From Ulota crispa (Eukaryota; Streptophyta; Bryopsida; Orthotrichales; Orthotrichaceae): 64,000 nt of DNA. This document shows positions 43,335 through 56,797 of the stretch, one piece after another. The position numbers were made by a program, and so were the translations under genes. Where the stretch lies: contig OY987250.1 in the NCBI GenBank assembly GCA_963920765.1, positions 12,330,409 to 12,394,408 on the forward strand, in the 5' to 3' direction. The notes beneath the pieces were generated by a model. The model was not told where the DNA came from. It ran no database searches and saw nothing but the letters and a program-made list of their open reading frames with translations. How positions within the stretch are numbered: the first letter of the stretch is position 1; the number at the start of each line of letters is the position of its first letter.

Positions 43335-44201
43335 TTAACCCCTAAAGTACCAAGCCCTTTTTTCTTTGAAAATCATTGAAAATTGCCACTTTGGGGGATG
43401 AGTAGAAAGGTAGAGGAGTGAGATATTGACATCTAAAGTGAAAAAAAAAAGTTTTTTTCTTGCTACCCAAAAATTTCAGAAGTCTTTGCCAGCTCCTATA
43501 TCAAAAAAAATTCTCTACGCAAAGTTGAGGTTTATTTTTTCCATGTAGAAGACCAAGTTAGGTAAATGTGGGAGAATTTTCAAATGAATTGGAGGTGTGA
43601 AGCATCCTTTGTAAAATCTTGCAATGCTGTAAGGCCATGAAATTTGCCTATACACTAGGCAAAATTGGAGGATTATTTAAAACTGAGAAATTTGAATTAA
43701 TTTAATCCAAATGGTTAAATCCAAGGAATCTTAGTCTTATACTACTTGGAAAAAAAAAGTCAAAAAAAAAAAACTCAAAGAGCTCAAAAAAGCAAAGTAA
43801 CAAATTTTACAAGGGGCAAAAAGAATGGACATTTGGGAGTCCCATACCTACCTGCAACCTAATTAAAACTTCCCATAACTTTCATCTCATCAATCAAAAT
43901 TGAATGATTCAAATACTTCCACATTTGCATAAATATAATGAACCAATTTCAGATTTTTATTTTAAAAAAATGTAATTTTGATTATTATTTTTGGGCTCCC
44001 CGCCCTCTTCCTTTTTCAAAAATTCATGCATAACTTCTTCGATAAAAGTTGGAACAAAGAAAAAATTAAATGCCTACGTACGTCTTTGAATTCCACACCT
44101 TCAATAAAAGTTTCAAAAAATCACAAAAAATAGATTAGCTCTAGGTACATGCCCAAAATCCATTTGTCCCCCGAGGGGATAGTTGGTCCTTTAGGGGTTA
44201 A
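43335..44201. mobile_element. TTAA-flanked, piggyBac-like MITE (E3, 867 bp)
   Basis: TTAACCCCTAAAGTACCAAG at the left and GTTGGTCCTTTAGGGGTTAA at the right. The right half (TTCATCTCATCAATCAAAAT, CCCCCGAGGGG near the end) matches E2, while the left half is different, so the two are recombined or diverged relatives. Confidence 0.85.
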
Positions 44202-44584
44202 CAGACTTTGAGAATCTATTCTAATGTTGTCATAAAATTTCAAATGTATCTTATGTCTATAGTAGTCTTGATCCTATTAGCTGGGTAGTTGGGTATTAGC
44301 TAGTTAGTTGGATGTATGTGCTCCAAGAAGATTAAATGGCAGTTATGGTTGACCTTGGGGATGGGTATATACGGGAATAGGGGGTGGCCGCGGGAGAAGG
44401 AGGTAAACCGCTTAAACTTTCTTGCATGATAGCCTTCCACTGTAACGACAGGTGCACAAGTCCACTAGTAAGCATATGATAGATGAAATAAATAATACGC
44501 TAGACATGTTGGAATCAAAATGTTTTGGAGGATCCGGTACTAAGACATGGCATTGATGTAACTATTACAACAAACCTCTTGATA

Positions 44585-45524
44585 TTAACCCCTCATGGAC
44601 AACAGGTGTTTTTTTGCTAAAAATTCTCAGAAATTGCCAACTTTTAGTGCATTGCCCAAAATTGAAATAATTTTTTTTTTTCTAAATTTCAACCGTACAA
44701 AAGTGTGTAAAACAGATAAATCAATGTGCAAAAAAATTCAGCCCATTTGACTGCCATGATTGTAAGATTATAACGTTTGAAGTGAATAAAGCAATTGTTT
44801 TTCATTTTGGCAAAACAAGGTCAATATACTTTGAGCCTTCCTAGAGTAAAATTTTTGCTCTACACAATTTGAGCTTTTTGACCATTCATAAGTGTATGAT
44901 GTTAGGTAAACTCCTGAATTTTTTCAAAAGCAAATATAATGTTTAGTTTATTCTAAATCACCCTGCAATGCAAGGAGGTTAAGTGAATTGACAATACATT
45001 AGTCATTCTTTCATGATTTCTTGTGCAATGACAAAATCCTTTATCTGAATAGTAGAAAGTTGGAGACAAACATAATAATATGTCAAAAAAAATTCAAGAG
45101 CAATAGATTTACAGATTGAAAGATAATAGGGCTTAAAGTTAGAGGATTCTTTTTTTTTTTGGAAACTGCCTAAACATAATTAACAAAGTTTGACTCCCTT
45201 CAAAATGTGATGTGACATCTCAAATTTATTTACTTATTTTTGACAACTGTACACCATGTACTTTTAGTTACACACTTGCCAAATTTCAAAAGTTGATGAG
45301 CGTTTTAGCAATACCCAAATTGTTGAAGCTACCCAAATTCTTATAGGCAGCATAACTTTTGAAGTGGGCATCCCATTGGGGAAAAAATTGCATTTCCACT
45401 TGGAGGATACATATTTGCACCTTGTGTAACAATTTAGAGAACATCCAATAAAAATCAACTCCATATGACCCTACCTAAGTTCTCAAGTGGTTGTTGAATG
45501 GACACTTGGTCATTTAGGGGTTAA
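44585..45524. mobile_element. TTAA-flanked, piggyBac-like MITE (E4, 940 bp)
   Basis: TTAACCCCTCATGGACAACA at the left and GACACTTGGTCATTTAGGGG-TTAA at the right. Interior AT-rich with no recognisable frame. It starts 383 bp after E3. Confidence 0.75.
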
Positions 45525-47572
45525 AAGACACTTCCATGTAGTTTGTCCTATTATCACTTCTACCCTATTATCACTTTTATGTTTCCAAGTTGTCCATATC
45601 TTTTAGGCATTTTTTTAAAATTTGAGTTTATTGGTATTGCAAGAAGGTTAGAAGGGTCTCAAAGTTCTTTACTTAATAGTGCAATTTTTTTTCCATTTGA
45701 CCAAAATTTGTTAGAGATAGAGCAATATTAGTTATGAAGACCTCAATTTATTATCCCAATACCTTAGCTATAACAATGTCAATTGCAAAATACCAAAAAC
45801 AATTGAAATTTGTCAACTTAAAATGCACTTATGGATGACCGCAAAGGCCAAGGATAGGAAGAAGAAGGCCAAAGATGATTATAACAGAATATGATCATGT
45901 ATGACAACCAAAAATCTCTAAGAAAGTGATGATAGGACAATTTTGAATTTGAGCTTAATTGGCTTGACCTAGCCACATTGAGACCTTGATAACTAACACG
46001 TACTTCACTCATTTAGGATTTTGAAATGTAATACAAAACCTTGACTCAATCATCTTTTAAATGATAACCATGACATTTGGTGTATTGTAACTTTTGTAAT
46101 TTGGATTTTGAATTAGGGCCTAATGATAGTGTAATTGCCTACACTTTCTTTTGAAAATTGTTTTTGAAAATTGTCAATCTATAGGAAAGTTCGTACTTCG
46201 AAAATGTCACACTTTAAGTCCTTAAATCTCAACAATTCTTCAGCTAAAACATACACTTATTCAGTTGAGTATGTTTTATACTAATTATATTGGATTTGTA
46301 TACCATCGCATAAATTAGTCCTTTGTGCAAGCCACACAAAAATACATGGATCTTAGATGGCCTACATACTCTATTATAAATTCAAGTCAAGGAGACATGC
46401 AAAACATGAGGCACTTCAGGCAACTCATAAAACAAGACCTCATCTATCAATTTGAAGAATTGTTGGGCCATAATTTGTAAAGAGTATGAGATGTTGTAAC
46501 ACTATGCAAACCACGCTCCAATTGTAAACCAAAGCTTGCAAACACGTTCGCATCGTTTGAAATCACAATTTCCTTTACATTGAGAAAAACTTAAGCTTTT
46601 ATAAAACATAACTAATATTTTGAATGAATAAGCCTATAACTTGTAGGAATTGCACGATATAAATACTACAATAATGAAGAATATATTGTAAACTAAAATT
46701 TTTGAAAAATTGAAAATTGAAAATTTAACATTCACACAAAGACTATTTATGCACAACTATTAAAGTGCAATTTCAAAACACAGGTGCTTGAACTACTTGC
46801 TCAAATTTGCAAAGTTCTGATCTTGAATGTTGGTTTTTATGATTAGTGATAATTAAATTCGTAATTGGATATCTAAGTATCGGTCAAAGATCAAAACCAT
46901 TAAACCTTAAATCTTGAGCATTCTGAGAAATATGCACCTCACTACATTTATACAAAATTGTTCACATGTCAACCCAGACATTTTTGAACTTCATGAAAAC
47001 CAACAAATATCTAGTGAAAATTCAAGTGTTTTCATTTCAATTGAAACTTTACAAGGGATTTGGACCCAAGAATGGGCCCCTTTCCCAAAACCATGGGAAC
47101 TTTGGGCTCATTCCCCCAAACCATGGGAACACTTCCACATGGGCAGGCTGACCTAGTCAAAGCTCGATCACGTCAAATGATACTTTTTTTTTTTTTTTTT
47201 TAAATTTTTATACTCTTTTCTGACGACCAGCAAGGGCTAGTTCTCAACATTAGGAACAATCAAACTTGCATCCCCTTGGAGGACTCAAATTCTTCCAAAT
47301 GCGCATGCTTACAAAATCAAAACACTACTCACTCAGCAAAAGAAAACAACATTTTTTTCAAAGATTCTGAGTACTATAATCAACAATTTAACATCTAATG
47401 ACAGTCACATCAAAGTGTAAATTGCAGTACATGCAGATCAAACTAGTAATCTCACAGCATTTGCACATTTGACCACAAACTAATCAACCCTGAAGTTGAA
47501 AATCGAGGTGCGCCTAGTTTTTGATAACAAAATATTGAATTCAAAACTCTAGGGAAACGAGAGCATAATATG
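45525..47572. other. AT-rich spacer
   Basis: No gene or bounded element recognised. Poly(T) run at about 47183-47202 and a short local duplication (CCAAAACCATGGGAACTTTG / CCAAACCATGGGAACACTTC) near 47084-47135. Confidence 0.5.
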
Positions 47573-47683
47573 CCATATTCATTAAATTGGGAAAATCAGA
47601 TCCCCAAGTTGTATCCTAATGCTTGGTTTAAGGTGGTCACCTTAATCCCAAAATGTTATAAAATTTTCAATTTAATGAATATG
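47573..47683. mobile_element. MITE family A, copy 5 (111 bp)
   Basis: CATATTCATTAAATTGGGAA at the left and TTTTCAATTTAATGAATATG at the right. It keeps the internal AAGGTGGTCACCTTAA palindrome seen in the longer copies but lacks most of the interior. Confidence 0.82.
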
Positions 47684-47873
47684 GTGTTAATATGCTGTAG
47701 AAGAAAAATGGAAAATAATCAATCAGTTTATCGTGAGTGCAAATGTCCTAAATAGCTACAATTGAGTTATTTTGTAGTTGTTGTATCATTGTTTCGAATA
47801 TTTGTAATCATTGTGAATCAATTGTTTAGAATAATTTATTTTTCTAATACATATCATGTACATCTAAATATTG

Positions 47874-48242
47874 TGGTTCACACTATATCCCACGTCCCAA
47901 GTCCCATTGAAATCTAAGAATTTGATTGGTGTAAAGTCAAAAATTGGGACTTGGCACTTCACAATACGTTCCAAATCCCATGTTCCACATCCCACATTCC
48001 ATGTCCTAATTGCATACATGGAAGCACTTTTTGGAAATTTTGGCGCCAAAAAAGGTGATACTTTACTCAAGATTTGGGTCGACTATTTTGCTAGACCCAA
48101 CCCAAGTCCCACCAATATTTTTGCATAAAATATTCATGACTTTACTTTGGCACTCCTTTTTACCCTCAATTACCTAACAAAGCTGGGATGTGGCGCTACA
48201 ATGGAACTTAGAAAGTTGGGACATGGGACGTAGTATGAACCA
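47874..48242. mobile_element. MITE family I (369 bp)
   Basis: TGGTTCACACTATATCCCAC and TGGGACGTAGTATGAACCA are inverted with few mismatches, extending inwards through GTCCCAAGTCCCATTG / CAATGGAACTT...GGGACAT. Single copy here. Confidence 0.75.
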
Positions 48243-48496
48243 CTCCTCACTATAGTATCTCCACAAGGCAAACAAGTTTTAGTACTTTACAACCTTCACA
48301 TCCTCATACTTTGTGACAATGGCGCACTATACTTGTTCATATTGGAACTTGAACCAGCACAACCCAAGAAATTAACAAGAAAATTCCGCCCTAAATTGAC
48401 ACTTATCAAACTTGGAATTGGAAATTTTTCTAGGTTATGTTGAGCACCTTAAATTTGTGTATGCTAGTTAGTTTAAAGGCTTTGACTTGTTTGGAC

Positions 48497-48907
48497 TTAA
48501 CCTTTAAACAACCATAGGGAACCATAAAATCCTGGATGTATTGTAATTTTACAGTGACACAAATCTGATTTTTGTTCTTTTCTTTACGCGGATTGTGAAT
48601 CTGGGCGGCTAAACAAGAGCGCTTGCTGTTGGCGCTCCGATAGTGTGTTCATTTCGGGGATCCATCGTAGGGATCCATAAGTTGCAGATACGCTCCAGTT
48701 ACGTATTTGTAGCCCACCTCCAATACAAATGCTTTGCAAAGTTGGAAAAACAATTGTAGAAACATGCCAAACATTGCAAAAGGTGGAGACGAACAACAAT
48801 ACACAACCGTCAAAACTCCAAGCAAAATCCGAAACAACAACACCTCTAAATACGGGAAAAATACCTTATTTTGGCCGTAGCGGCACGCTAGGTCGTTTAG
48901 GGGTTAA
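48497..48907. mobile_element. TTAA-flanked, piggyBac-like element (E5)
   Basis: The right end GGTCGTTTAGGGGTTAA is clear. The left end TTAACCTTTAAACAACCA matches less well, so the left limit is tentative. A GC-richer middle part (48590-48850) is unlike the other copies. Confidence 0.55.
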
Positions 48908-49340
48908 CTACTAGTAACAATATCACTACAACTAGAATTCTGTGTTGTACCATAGTCAATCAAATGGCCGACCTAATTTCCACAAAAACAATGGAGATGT
49001 TATTATTGATTGAAACCATATGCAAGTTTTGCTCTATTTCGTTTAACTTTTGCAAATCTTGCTTAAGAAACAAACATGTGTCTTTACAACACTCTTGTTG
49101 ATTAATAAGAAGCTCCTAACCAAGAATGACCAAATCTAGGGTGAACTTCCGTACTAGCCCCAAAATTGAAAAATGTGAAAACAACTAACAATTCGAGTGG
49201 AGGAAGCAGATAACACACAAGGCAGAAGATACCAACGAGTAACACCACAACATTATGAAAGATGAACAGAGCTTACTAGTACGCATTTTTCTAGATATTA
49301 CGACAGAAATACCTCCGATTATTGAAATTATTCCATCACC

Positions 49341-49707
49341 TTAACCCTAAAACGTAGACAAGGACGAAAAACCTCCGGAAAACGCTATGTACTGCAGGGA
49401 AAAGTAGTTTTTCACCTGGATTTTTTGTAGAAGTGATCATAGATATATGGTGCACCATTGAAAGCAAAAAATAACTTCAGCTAAGACACTCATATTTTTT
49501 GATAACTCAAATTGTAAGAAATCCAGAGCCATGGTGTTAGGTCCCATGTTGCCTTTTTTGCAATTTTCATGAGGGCACCAATCACACCGTGCACTATTGA
49601 CTTTTGCAATTTTAAGAAAAAATATTTTAATGGTGGCCACTTGCCAAAACATTGTAGATACCACTGTATAGGGCAGGCATTGCCACCCAACCAACGTTCA
49701 AGGGTTA
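49341..49707. mobile_element. TTAA-flanked, piggyBac-like element (E7)
   Basis: TTAACCCTAAAACGT at the left and ACGTTCAAGGGTTAA at the right. Its right TTAA is also the left TTAA of E6. Confidence 0.62.
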
Positions 49708-50384
49708 ACCCGTCACTACCCAAGGGGCCCAAATTGGGCTTCTCTAAATTTTATTCAGGGATGCTCAACCTTTCTACACAATTTTTTTAAGTGATTATTA
49801 TTATTTTTAAACTCTTATTGAAATCTAGTTTCAACATCAGGAGTTTGATTTTGAAAATGAATTAAAGTGATTTGTCTATTCAAGATTTTGTGCAAGGGTG
49901 TCCATTGCAAATCTTCACTTTCTAGTGTTGAAGGCTAGGAAATGAGTTTCTAGTACATTAGAATTTGGAGAACAAATCACATTAAAAGTTCAATTTAAAA
50001 AATTGTAGAATAGATTTTGAGAAGCCATAAATTGATTGGGGTTAAGCATGTTATACTTTACATACTCATATTTTTTTGGTACCCTCAATTTTAGGTTTGA
50101 GATGCAAAAAGAGGATTGAAAGGTTTCAAATCATTTTCATAGTTTTAACACCCTCATGATCAAACATTATAATCTTTCAATCCATAAATGATATTGTTGT
50201 GATTTCTTTTCATGTATGATATATAACATGTCTACTTTGAATTTGTACAGTTGCGCTTCAAAGAAATTTAATAAGATTAATCAAAACGCCGGCAGTTTCA
50301 TAAGATTAATCAAAACGCCGGCAGTTTGTTCACTTTCAAGCAAATTATACGATACTCCAAACTACCATGGGCGGTGAGGGTTAA
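49704..50384. mobile_element. TTAA-flanked, piggyBac-like MITE (E6, 681 bp)
   Basis: TTAACCCGTCACTACCCAAG at the left and CCATGGGCGGTGAGGGTTAA at the right. The interior is the reverse complement of E0 at 13981-14633, for example GGGTGTCCATTGCAAATCTT and AACACCCTCATGATCAAACA. Near the right end a 25-bp phrase (AAGATTAATCAAAACGCCGG) is repeated in tandem. Confidence 0.8.
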
Positions 50385-51510
50385 GATAGTACAATCACAC
50401 CAGCAAGAACTGTGGGCTTCATAATCAAAATATATACGAAGGGCTAATGGAGGAGCTTTACATCAGTGGTGCATATATTAGGCACCACAAGTAATGTGCT
50501 TATTTTATTCCGACCAGGTCATACCTCACTCCTACCCGAATTCACTCGTCCAGCTATTAATAAGAACTGCAAGAAGCACCTGGCACTCGGCATCAAGCAG
50601 ACGTCACTAATTTCTCAAAGAATAATCTTTAGGTGTAAAATTATACCTTCTCGGTCCTCCTGGATCTCAATTAGCCTTCAGGCCAGTTTAGGCAAAAATA
50701 TCAAGAGCCCACGTCAAGAGTAGGTACCGATTTTGTTGCAAGAACACCCTCGGAAAAAAACTCCAAACTGGTAGGAATTGACGTAACAAGCTTTGATCAA
50801 GACATTGACGCCTACTTCTTCAAATCTGCCATTTCGCTGATACCTCTCCGTTATAAGATCCCTTAGAAGCACGTCAGAAGCAAGTTCTGTGTGCTGTTTG
50901 TTGCAGCAGTGGTGGTCTGTGGGACGTCGGCATTGTAATTTCTTGACTGTGATAATTTATTGGAGTTAGTGACATCGGATTGTAGAGGTTACGAGAACAA
51001 CTAACTATCAGTGGTTCAAATTTCCTACCTGCCACACAAAAAAATGCGTCAGAAACGTTCACATAAATGCCTACATGTCAGAGAGGGCATTGGAAACTAA
51101 GACAGAAATGCTTTGAGCCCTAAACGGCCAAGGATTCGTTAAAAATGACCAGTTCGGTTGATCGTATGGTAATAACGGTAATTCTAATAGGACTAAATAC
51201 TTCATTATCCAATATCAGTGAAGAACATTGTACGAGTCGATGAACGAAACAAACAGTTGATTATGAGCGTCTCTACTCCAAATAGAATTGTATGATACAT
51301 ATTCAATATGTTCCTCAACGCTAAATTTCAATTGCAATCCCGAGTACTGATAACAAAAAACCTAAAGCCCTGTTAAATGTTCTTAGAATGTCAATATCCT
51401 TACAACTACATGTCATACTTCTACTAGATATAAGCACTTGACTCTTTGCAAACATACGGTTGAATTTGGGTAAAGGAATGATACATTGGAGGGGAAGAAT
51501 GCGACTTACT

Positions 51511-54500
51511 TTAAGAAGGAGAAGCATCACTAATGCAACAATTTGGCAGCTGCAGATACCGTCGGCCAGCTGCCGACGAGAGCAATTGGGACAGATAATT
51601 GGGGTCTGGTACTAATGCATCCTCAATCAGCACCTCATGAGCCGTCACTTGACCTTTCATACTGTTATCACGAGATTTTGGAGGCATGTCCCTCATCACC
51701 CACAGCACTACCAGCGAGGGAATGGATTGCCCTGACAAAGGTCACATGTGTCACAAATTTGAACCAACAACTACAACAAACGTTCATACCGAGCAATCTC
51801 AACACTAGACACAGTTCCCTACACATTGACCTAGAAACAGCCTCTATGGTCTTAATGATCACATAGCTCTTGAGACACTCTTATTTTATTGAACACGTTT
51901 TTTCATACTCAAACTGAACTTTCTTGGATCTGAGAGTGTCCAAAGTGAGAGCATAGCAAGTATTTCTACTAAGCAATGCCGTGGAATAACGAAAATATTG
52001 ATACTTGTAGTCTTACCTATAAGATAATATAAGAAGATCACAGGTGCACAGAATTGACTATCTCCACGCTTTACATGCCAGATGTTGAGATCCTGCGACA
52101 CAACCAACGCCAGTTTCATGTACAGCATTGAAATTGATATAGTAAAGAATACTATCTGAGTCACTTTAAGCATTTTAAGTAAGATCATTGAGGGATCACT
52201 AAAGAATTGTGGAGAGATCATTTCGCGAACACAAGCCAAACTCTCTTGAGATCAATGTTCTGTCATTATACATGATTCTCTTGTGAAACTTGAGCATGAG
52301 AGGTTAAAGATCACTATAAGCGACAGTAAGAATCCGTTTTCTACTTCGGATATCACTGATCATACACATTTAGCCAAACCATACTAACAATATGTTCAAC
52401 CAAATGTATAAACCGATAAGGGTCGGTATAGATGACGACATCAGGCCCTTGATGGTTTTAGTGTCTGCTGCCTTGTGTAAATGACATTCAAAAGTATCAA
52501 TTTGAAATATTATAGAAAGGCATTTCTTCTATATTGGTATTTGAAGGAGCAGGTAGAATGAAGCACTTACAACGAGATCACTCAGAATAACCAGAAAAGC
52601 CCTGAGAGAAAAGCACACAACCGAAGCAACTGCCAAACCAGCGACCTGAAATTCCACAAAAAAAAATGTAAGATACTTTCTGAAACTTCAGCTGATGTTA
52701 ACTTATAAAGTTCATCAACCAATAAATTGTATTTCTTGCACACTTTGTGTAGCTTGAAGTAATGTGGCACCTTTCTGATCTCTGTTGAAGTGCTTCCTGA
52801 CTTTACCCGGCTCATTTTTGTATATAACAGCAAACCTAAGAGATCAAAATAAACAAGTTAAAAAAACATAATTAGTCAATCGTCTTTTTCCACAAGCAAA
52901 GATTCCAAAGAGAAAGAGCACGACTCAAAAGGACCAAAAGCTCAAATTTGGCTTCATGTTTATTACTATAGTAGTTTTGAATAGAGTCAGATAAGAACTT
53001 CCTCTTAATCACTTCTGTTTGTTTTGACCAAGACATGCAATGTTCCTAATTGAAATGAAATTTAGCTTCATGACTTTACACAATAAGATCAATCAAACTC
53101 ATCAGTTTGAAACTATGAAGTCTTGGTCTTTGATAGGCTATATAAACAACTATTTTCCAACACCAAAAAGCAAGCAAAACCCTCTATTCATAAACTAATA
53201 CTGAGAGGATGGAGCTCACCATAAACTGCCAAGCCACCTCCAGATAGAAGTATTATTAGCGAAAAAAGATTGGTGTAAATCTGCAGGTCAAGAGGCATAT
53301 AGACATTCAAAATAGTTAATGGAGACTATTTTTAACAATAAATTGCTTGGAACTAATTAAAAAAATGAAATAAAAGACAAAACATGTGCTTCTCCAAGAT
53401 CCTTAATACTTAATGAGATACAAGCCAAGAAACAGTAACAACGGTTTTCAGCAAAATTTAGAAATATTTAGGATGATATTTTAGGCACTAGTACAAAGCG
53501 AGTCTCTTCCTTAAAAAGAATCTCTTCCGTGGTTCATGAATAAGACTATAACATTAAAAAATACCGTAGAGACACTTAGCTATACCTCATAAGAAGGTCC
53601 AAAGACAGACTCCCATAAATCATTGGGGCAATTTTTTATAGTTTACGTGAAAGTTCCTAAAACAAAAGTTACTAAAACAATCTAGTTTATCTTTAAAACA
53701 TTCACAGAAATAAGAAAGAGGATTCACCTGAGCAAGTCTCACTGAATCTATTAGATAGTCGTACATTCCATACCAAATCAAAAGAGCAAAAGCCATCGTC
53801 AACGAAAAGAGAACCAAAACCACCTGCAACAATATCAAGATACATCTCCCTTAGAAATCTCAACATCACTTCATGCATCGTTGACCACTAAAAGATCAAG
53901 GAAGTCTTTGTTTGAAAACGATCTAAATGATATTATGAAAAGTATAATTCAAATGAGCAAAATACTAGCACGTGAAGAATTGTATGGGTCAGCCAAAAAA
54001 GAAAGTTTGAAAAAAAGAAAGTCCCTACTAGACCCTCCAAACTACTCAAAAAAGGCATGAGGCACAACTTGGACCTCTTGGTCCTTTAGGAGTTCATTAA
54101 GGGTTGGTTGATATCTATGAGTAAGTCTTAAGGACAAGCAAAAGGTTGAAACCAAGACAAAACTATTTGAAGTTCATGAGATAAGATGACAAAACACTAA
54201 AAAAAAACTATGCAAAATCAAGCTACATGGTTGTGTTCATTTGATTGTTTTGTGGACTAGTGATATTTGGAACATTCCACAAAAGTTCAACTCAACAAGA
54301 CCACTCTCAAATTTTTGACCAATTACATTGTTAGATTATCTTGACGCATGGTTGGAATGTCTTGACCAAGGCTTGCCAATTGGTAACTTACCACTATCAC
54401 ACATCTTTGCCGTCCTCCGACACGCCACCGACCACATGGTAAACATGACCGATTTGGCTTGCTTGCTCCTACCTCTTGATGATTTAGAGATGAAGACAAT

Positions 54501-56612
54501 TGAGCATACTCAAAATCCACCTCATCATCATCTTCATCATCATGGTCATTTGCTTGGTTGCATAAATCCACCCTACAATCCAAAGTACTATACCATAAGC
54601 AAATTTCTAGAATCCTTTCTCTAGAGAATAGATACGGGAAAAAGTTACTAATCACGAAAAGAAGCAATCAATTTCATAAGTCTCATCCCATATAATCCTC
54701 ACGATCCTCAATACAACCTCTCATATATTCTTCTAATATAACCATCACTAATCAAAAAAATTCAAAAACTCTATTTGACAATCTTAAAATACCACTACTG
54801 ATATAATAACATGATGTATTCTTGTTAGGTACAAAATGTTTCTTTTTAAGAAGGAACTCCACATGCTACTATTGCTTATCACAAATGTCAGATTTTCATT
54901 GATCACTTGAAATTTCTACGTTTGGAACCGTTGCTTAGTGTCTCCCCTTGGGGTAGAGACAATAAATTCCCGGATTGTGTAAGCACAAGACATGGTGCTC
55001 TTGTCACCAAATATGACATGTAAGGCAACCTAGTCAGCCCAAAACAAAGACCTAATACTCACCAGAAGGAAAGAAGTAACAAGAAAGTGGCCAAGAATAA
55101 TGTTTGAGGTGCAGCTGCATAAACAAACACAGGAAAACAAAATCAAAAAGTCCTGTTTAAACAGCATTTTTGGTTGATTGAAACAGAACTCAAAAATTTG
55201 AGCAAAACAAATCACTGAGATACAATTTGAGGAAAAATGGGATTATCAAAGGTCAGTCTTCAACAACGAAACTACAAATAAAGAATATAGAACGATAGAT
55301 CCCGACAATGAAGGCAACCCCTACCAATAAGAATAAATCCGCAAGCTGTTGAAAAGCACGTCCATTCTTCACATGCTGCTACTATTGTCAAGATGAAATA
55401 AAAGAAATAACCTGTTCCCAAAACAGCAAAAATTGATTAATTCATTATGACAAGAAAGAGGCCTCAATGAAAATAAAAGCACAACGTATGTTCAGCATCA
55501 CATGACAACCGAAAACAGATTTAAAAACCTCGACAATAAAGCAGTCGTACCAAAATTTGCAGCACCAACAAGGCAGTGAAAAACCTGCAAGTGAAACATT
55601 TTGGAGTCAGGCAGAGAAAACCGATTCAATTGTCCTTATAAGAACAATAGAAAATACCAGCAATATGATCAGGTTATGTTAGAATCACAAAATACATTTA
55701 AATTCAAACTTACTTTGGGGCGTGTCCAACCGATCCTCTTGTTGTGCAGGTATTGCCTCAACAGCTACACATGTCCAAATCAACCAAATGTCATTTCAGG
55801 AAACACAATCTTGACAGCACTTTCGCTATCAAAAAATGATAAAGAAAAAAACAAAGAATCATACAGGAAAACACCCTCAAGCACAGAACGAAATCAATCT
55901 TCAGACAAAAACTACAAACACCAAGCTAGGGTTGATCTTGACTCCAAGGTTGAATTGGACTCCGAGTTCCTTGAAAGTATACATTAAGCATGAATTTTTA
56001 TTAAGCATTTCTTGCACAAAAAGCTCATCAAACATAAGTAGAAAAGTGGACTGGTATTTACCCCTTCTAGCATTAATTATAATGATAAAAAGAAAAAATG
56101 GATGTAATACTCAAGGTTGTACATGTAAAAATGGGTTAACAAGGTCAAGAAACAAGACTTTTGTTGGTTTTAACAAACTTGGTGAGATTCTGAGTTGTAA
56201 AAAGTGCATTTGAAATTGAACAAGTGTGCAGTAAGTGAATTATTTTCACAAAAGAAACATCACAGCTTGTAGGAAAGGGGGTGGATTGCCGTGTGTCTCC
56301 TCTAGCTTTTATTACCATACTGAAGTACAATGAATGCGATACTGAAAGCTGTTAGAAGCACAATAGTTATAGTATTGAAAGTTGAATGAGACAACAAAGT
56401 AGAAGCAAATATCCATAGCTTTATGCTTTTCAAACAAATTTTCAGTGAGAATAAAAGGAATAGCATACCTGAATTCCAGCCACGATTGCGATAACGAGAT
56501 CAATAGCAGCAAGAGCAGCATATACCAAAATCATCATTGAGCTCAAGCAAGTTTGAGATTCCCATAGTAAGCCAAAAGCATCCCTGCTTTTGGCACACAA
56601 AGGCGCCCACAT
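51511..56612 (-). CDS. TOM1/TOM3/THH1-like seven-helix membrane protein
   Basis: Plant multipass membrane protein of the TOBAMOVIRUS MULTIPLICATION 1 / TOM THREE HOMOLOG family (DUF1084), best known as tonoplast host factors co-opted by tobamovirus replicase; the plant's own use is less clear. Coding exons: 56612-56469, 55764-55714, 55584-55551, 55411-55325, 55114-55063, 54572-54392, 53823-53728, 53280-53220, 52835-52771, 52645-52571, 52092-52017, 51731-51511. They join to 380 residues. Diagnostic blocks: IGWTRPKVFHCLVGAANFGY, APQTLFLATFLLLLSFWVDL, an acidic loop DDEDDDE (134-140), SGGGLAVYGLLLYTKMSRV, STEIRKVAGLAVASVVCFS, and IPSLVVLWVMRDMPP near 311. Seven hydrophobic segments are visible. 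ATG 56612 (MWAPLCAKSRD) was chosen because homology begins about there. The frame stays open upstream, so a longer N-terminus is possible. Which paralogue group it belongs to is unresolved. Confidence 0.9.
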
Positions 56613-56797
56613 TCTATTGTAGTGATCTTCAAAAGTGACAATCGAACCGCCTCTGCAAATCACTGCATGTTTACCATGCCCAACTCTGATGGTATTTTTC
56701 CATCAGCAACTACTAAGAAGACAGCATTTCAGTAATTGAAAATCCATAATATTACGAGCTCCAGCGATCTGTAAGCACAGAAAAAACCACATACGCC

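Noticed and set aside
54473..54475. GTAGGA donor in the TOM1-like gene after HQE
   Set aside because: Splicing there would drop the conserved segment ending GGRQRCVIV; the donor at 54391 keeps it in frame.
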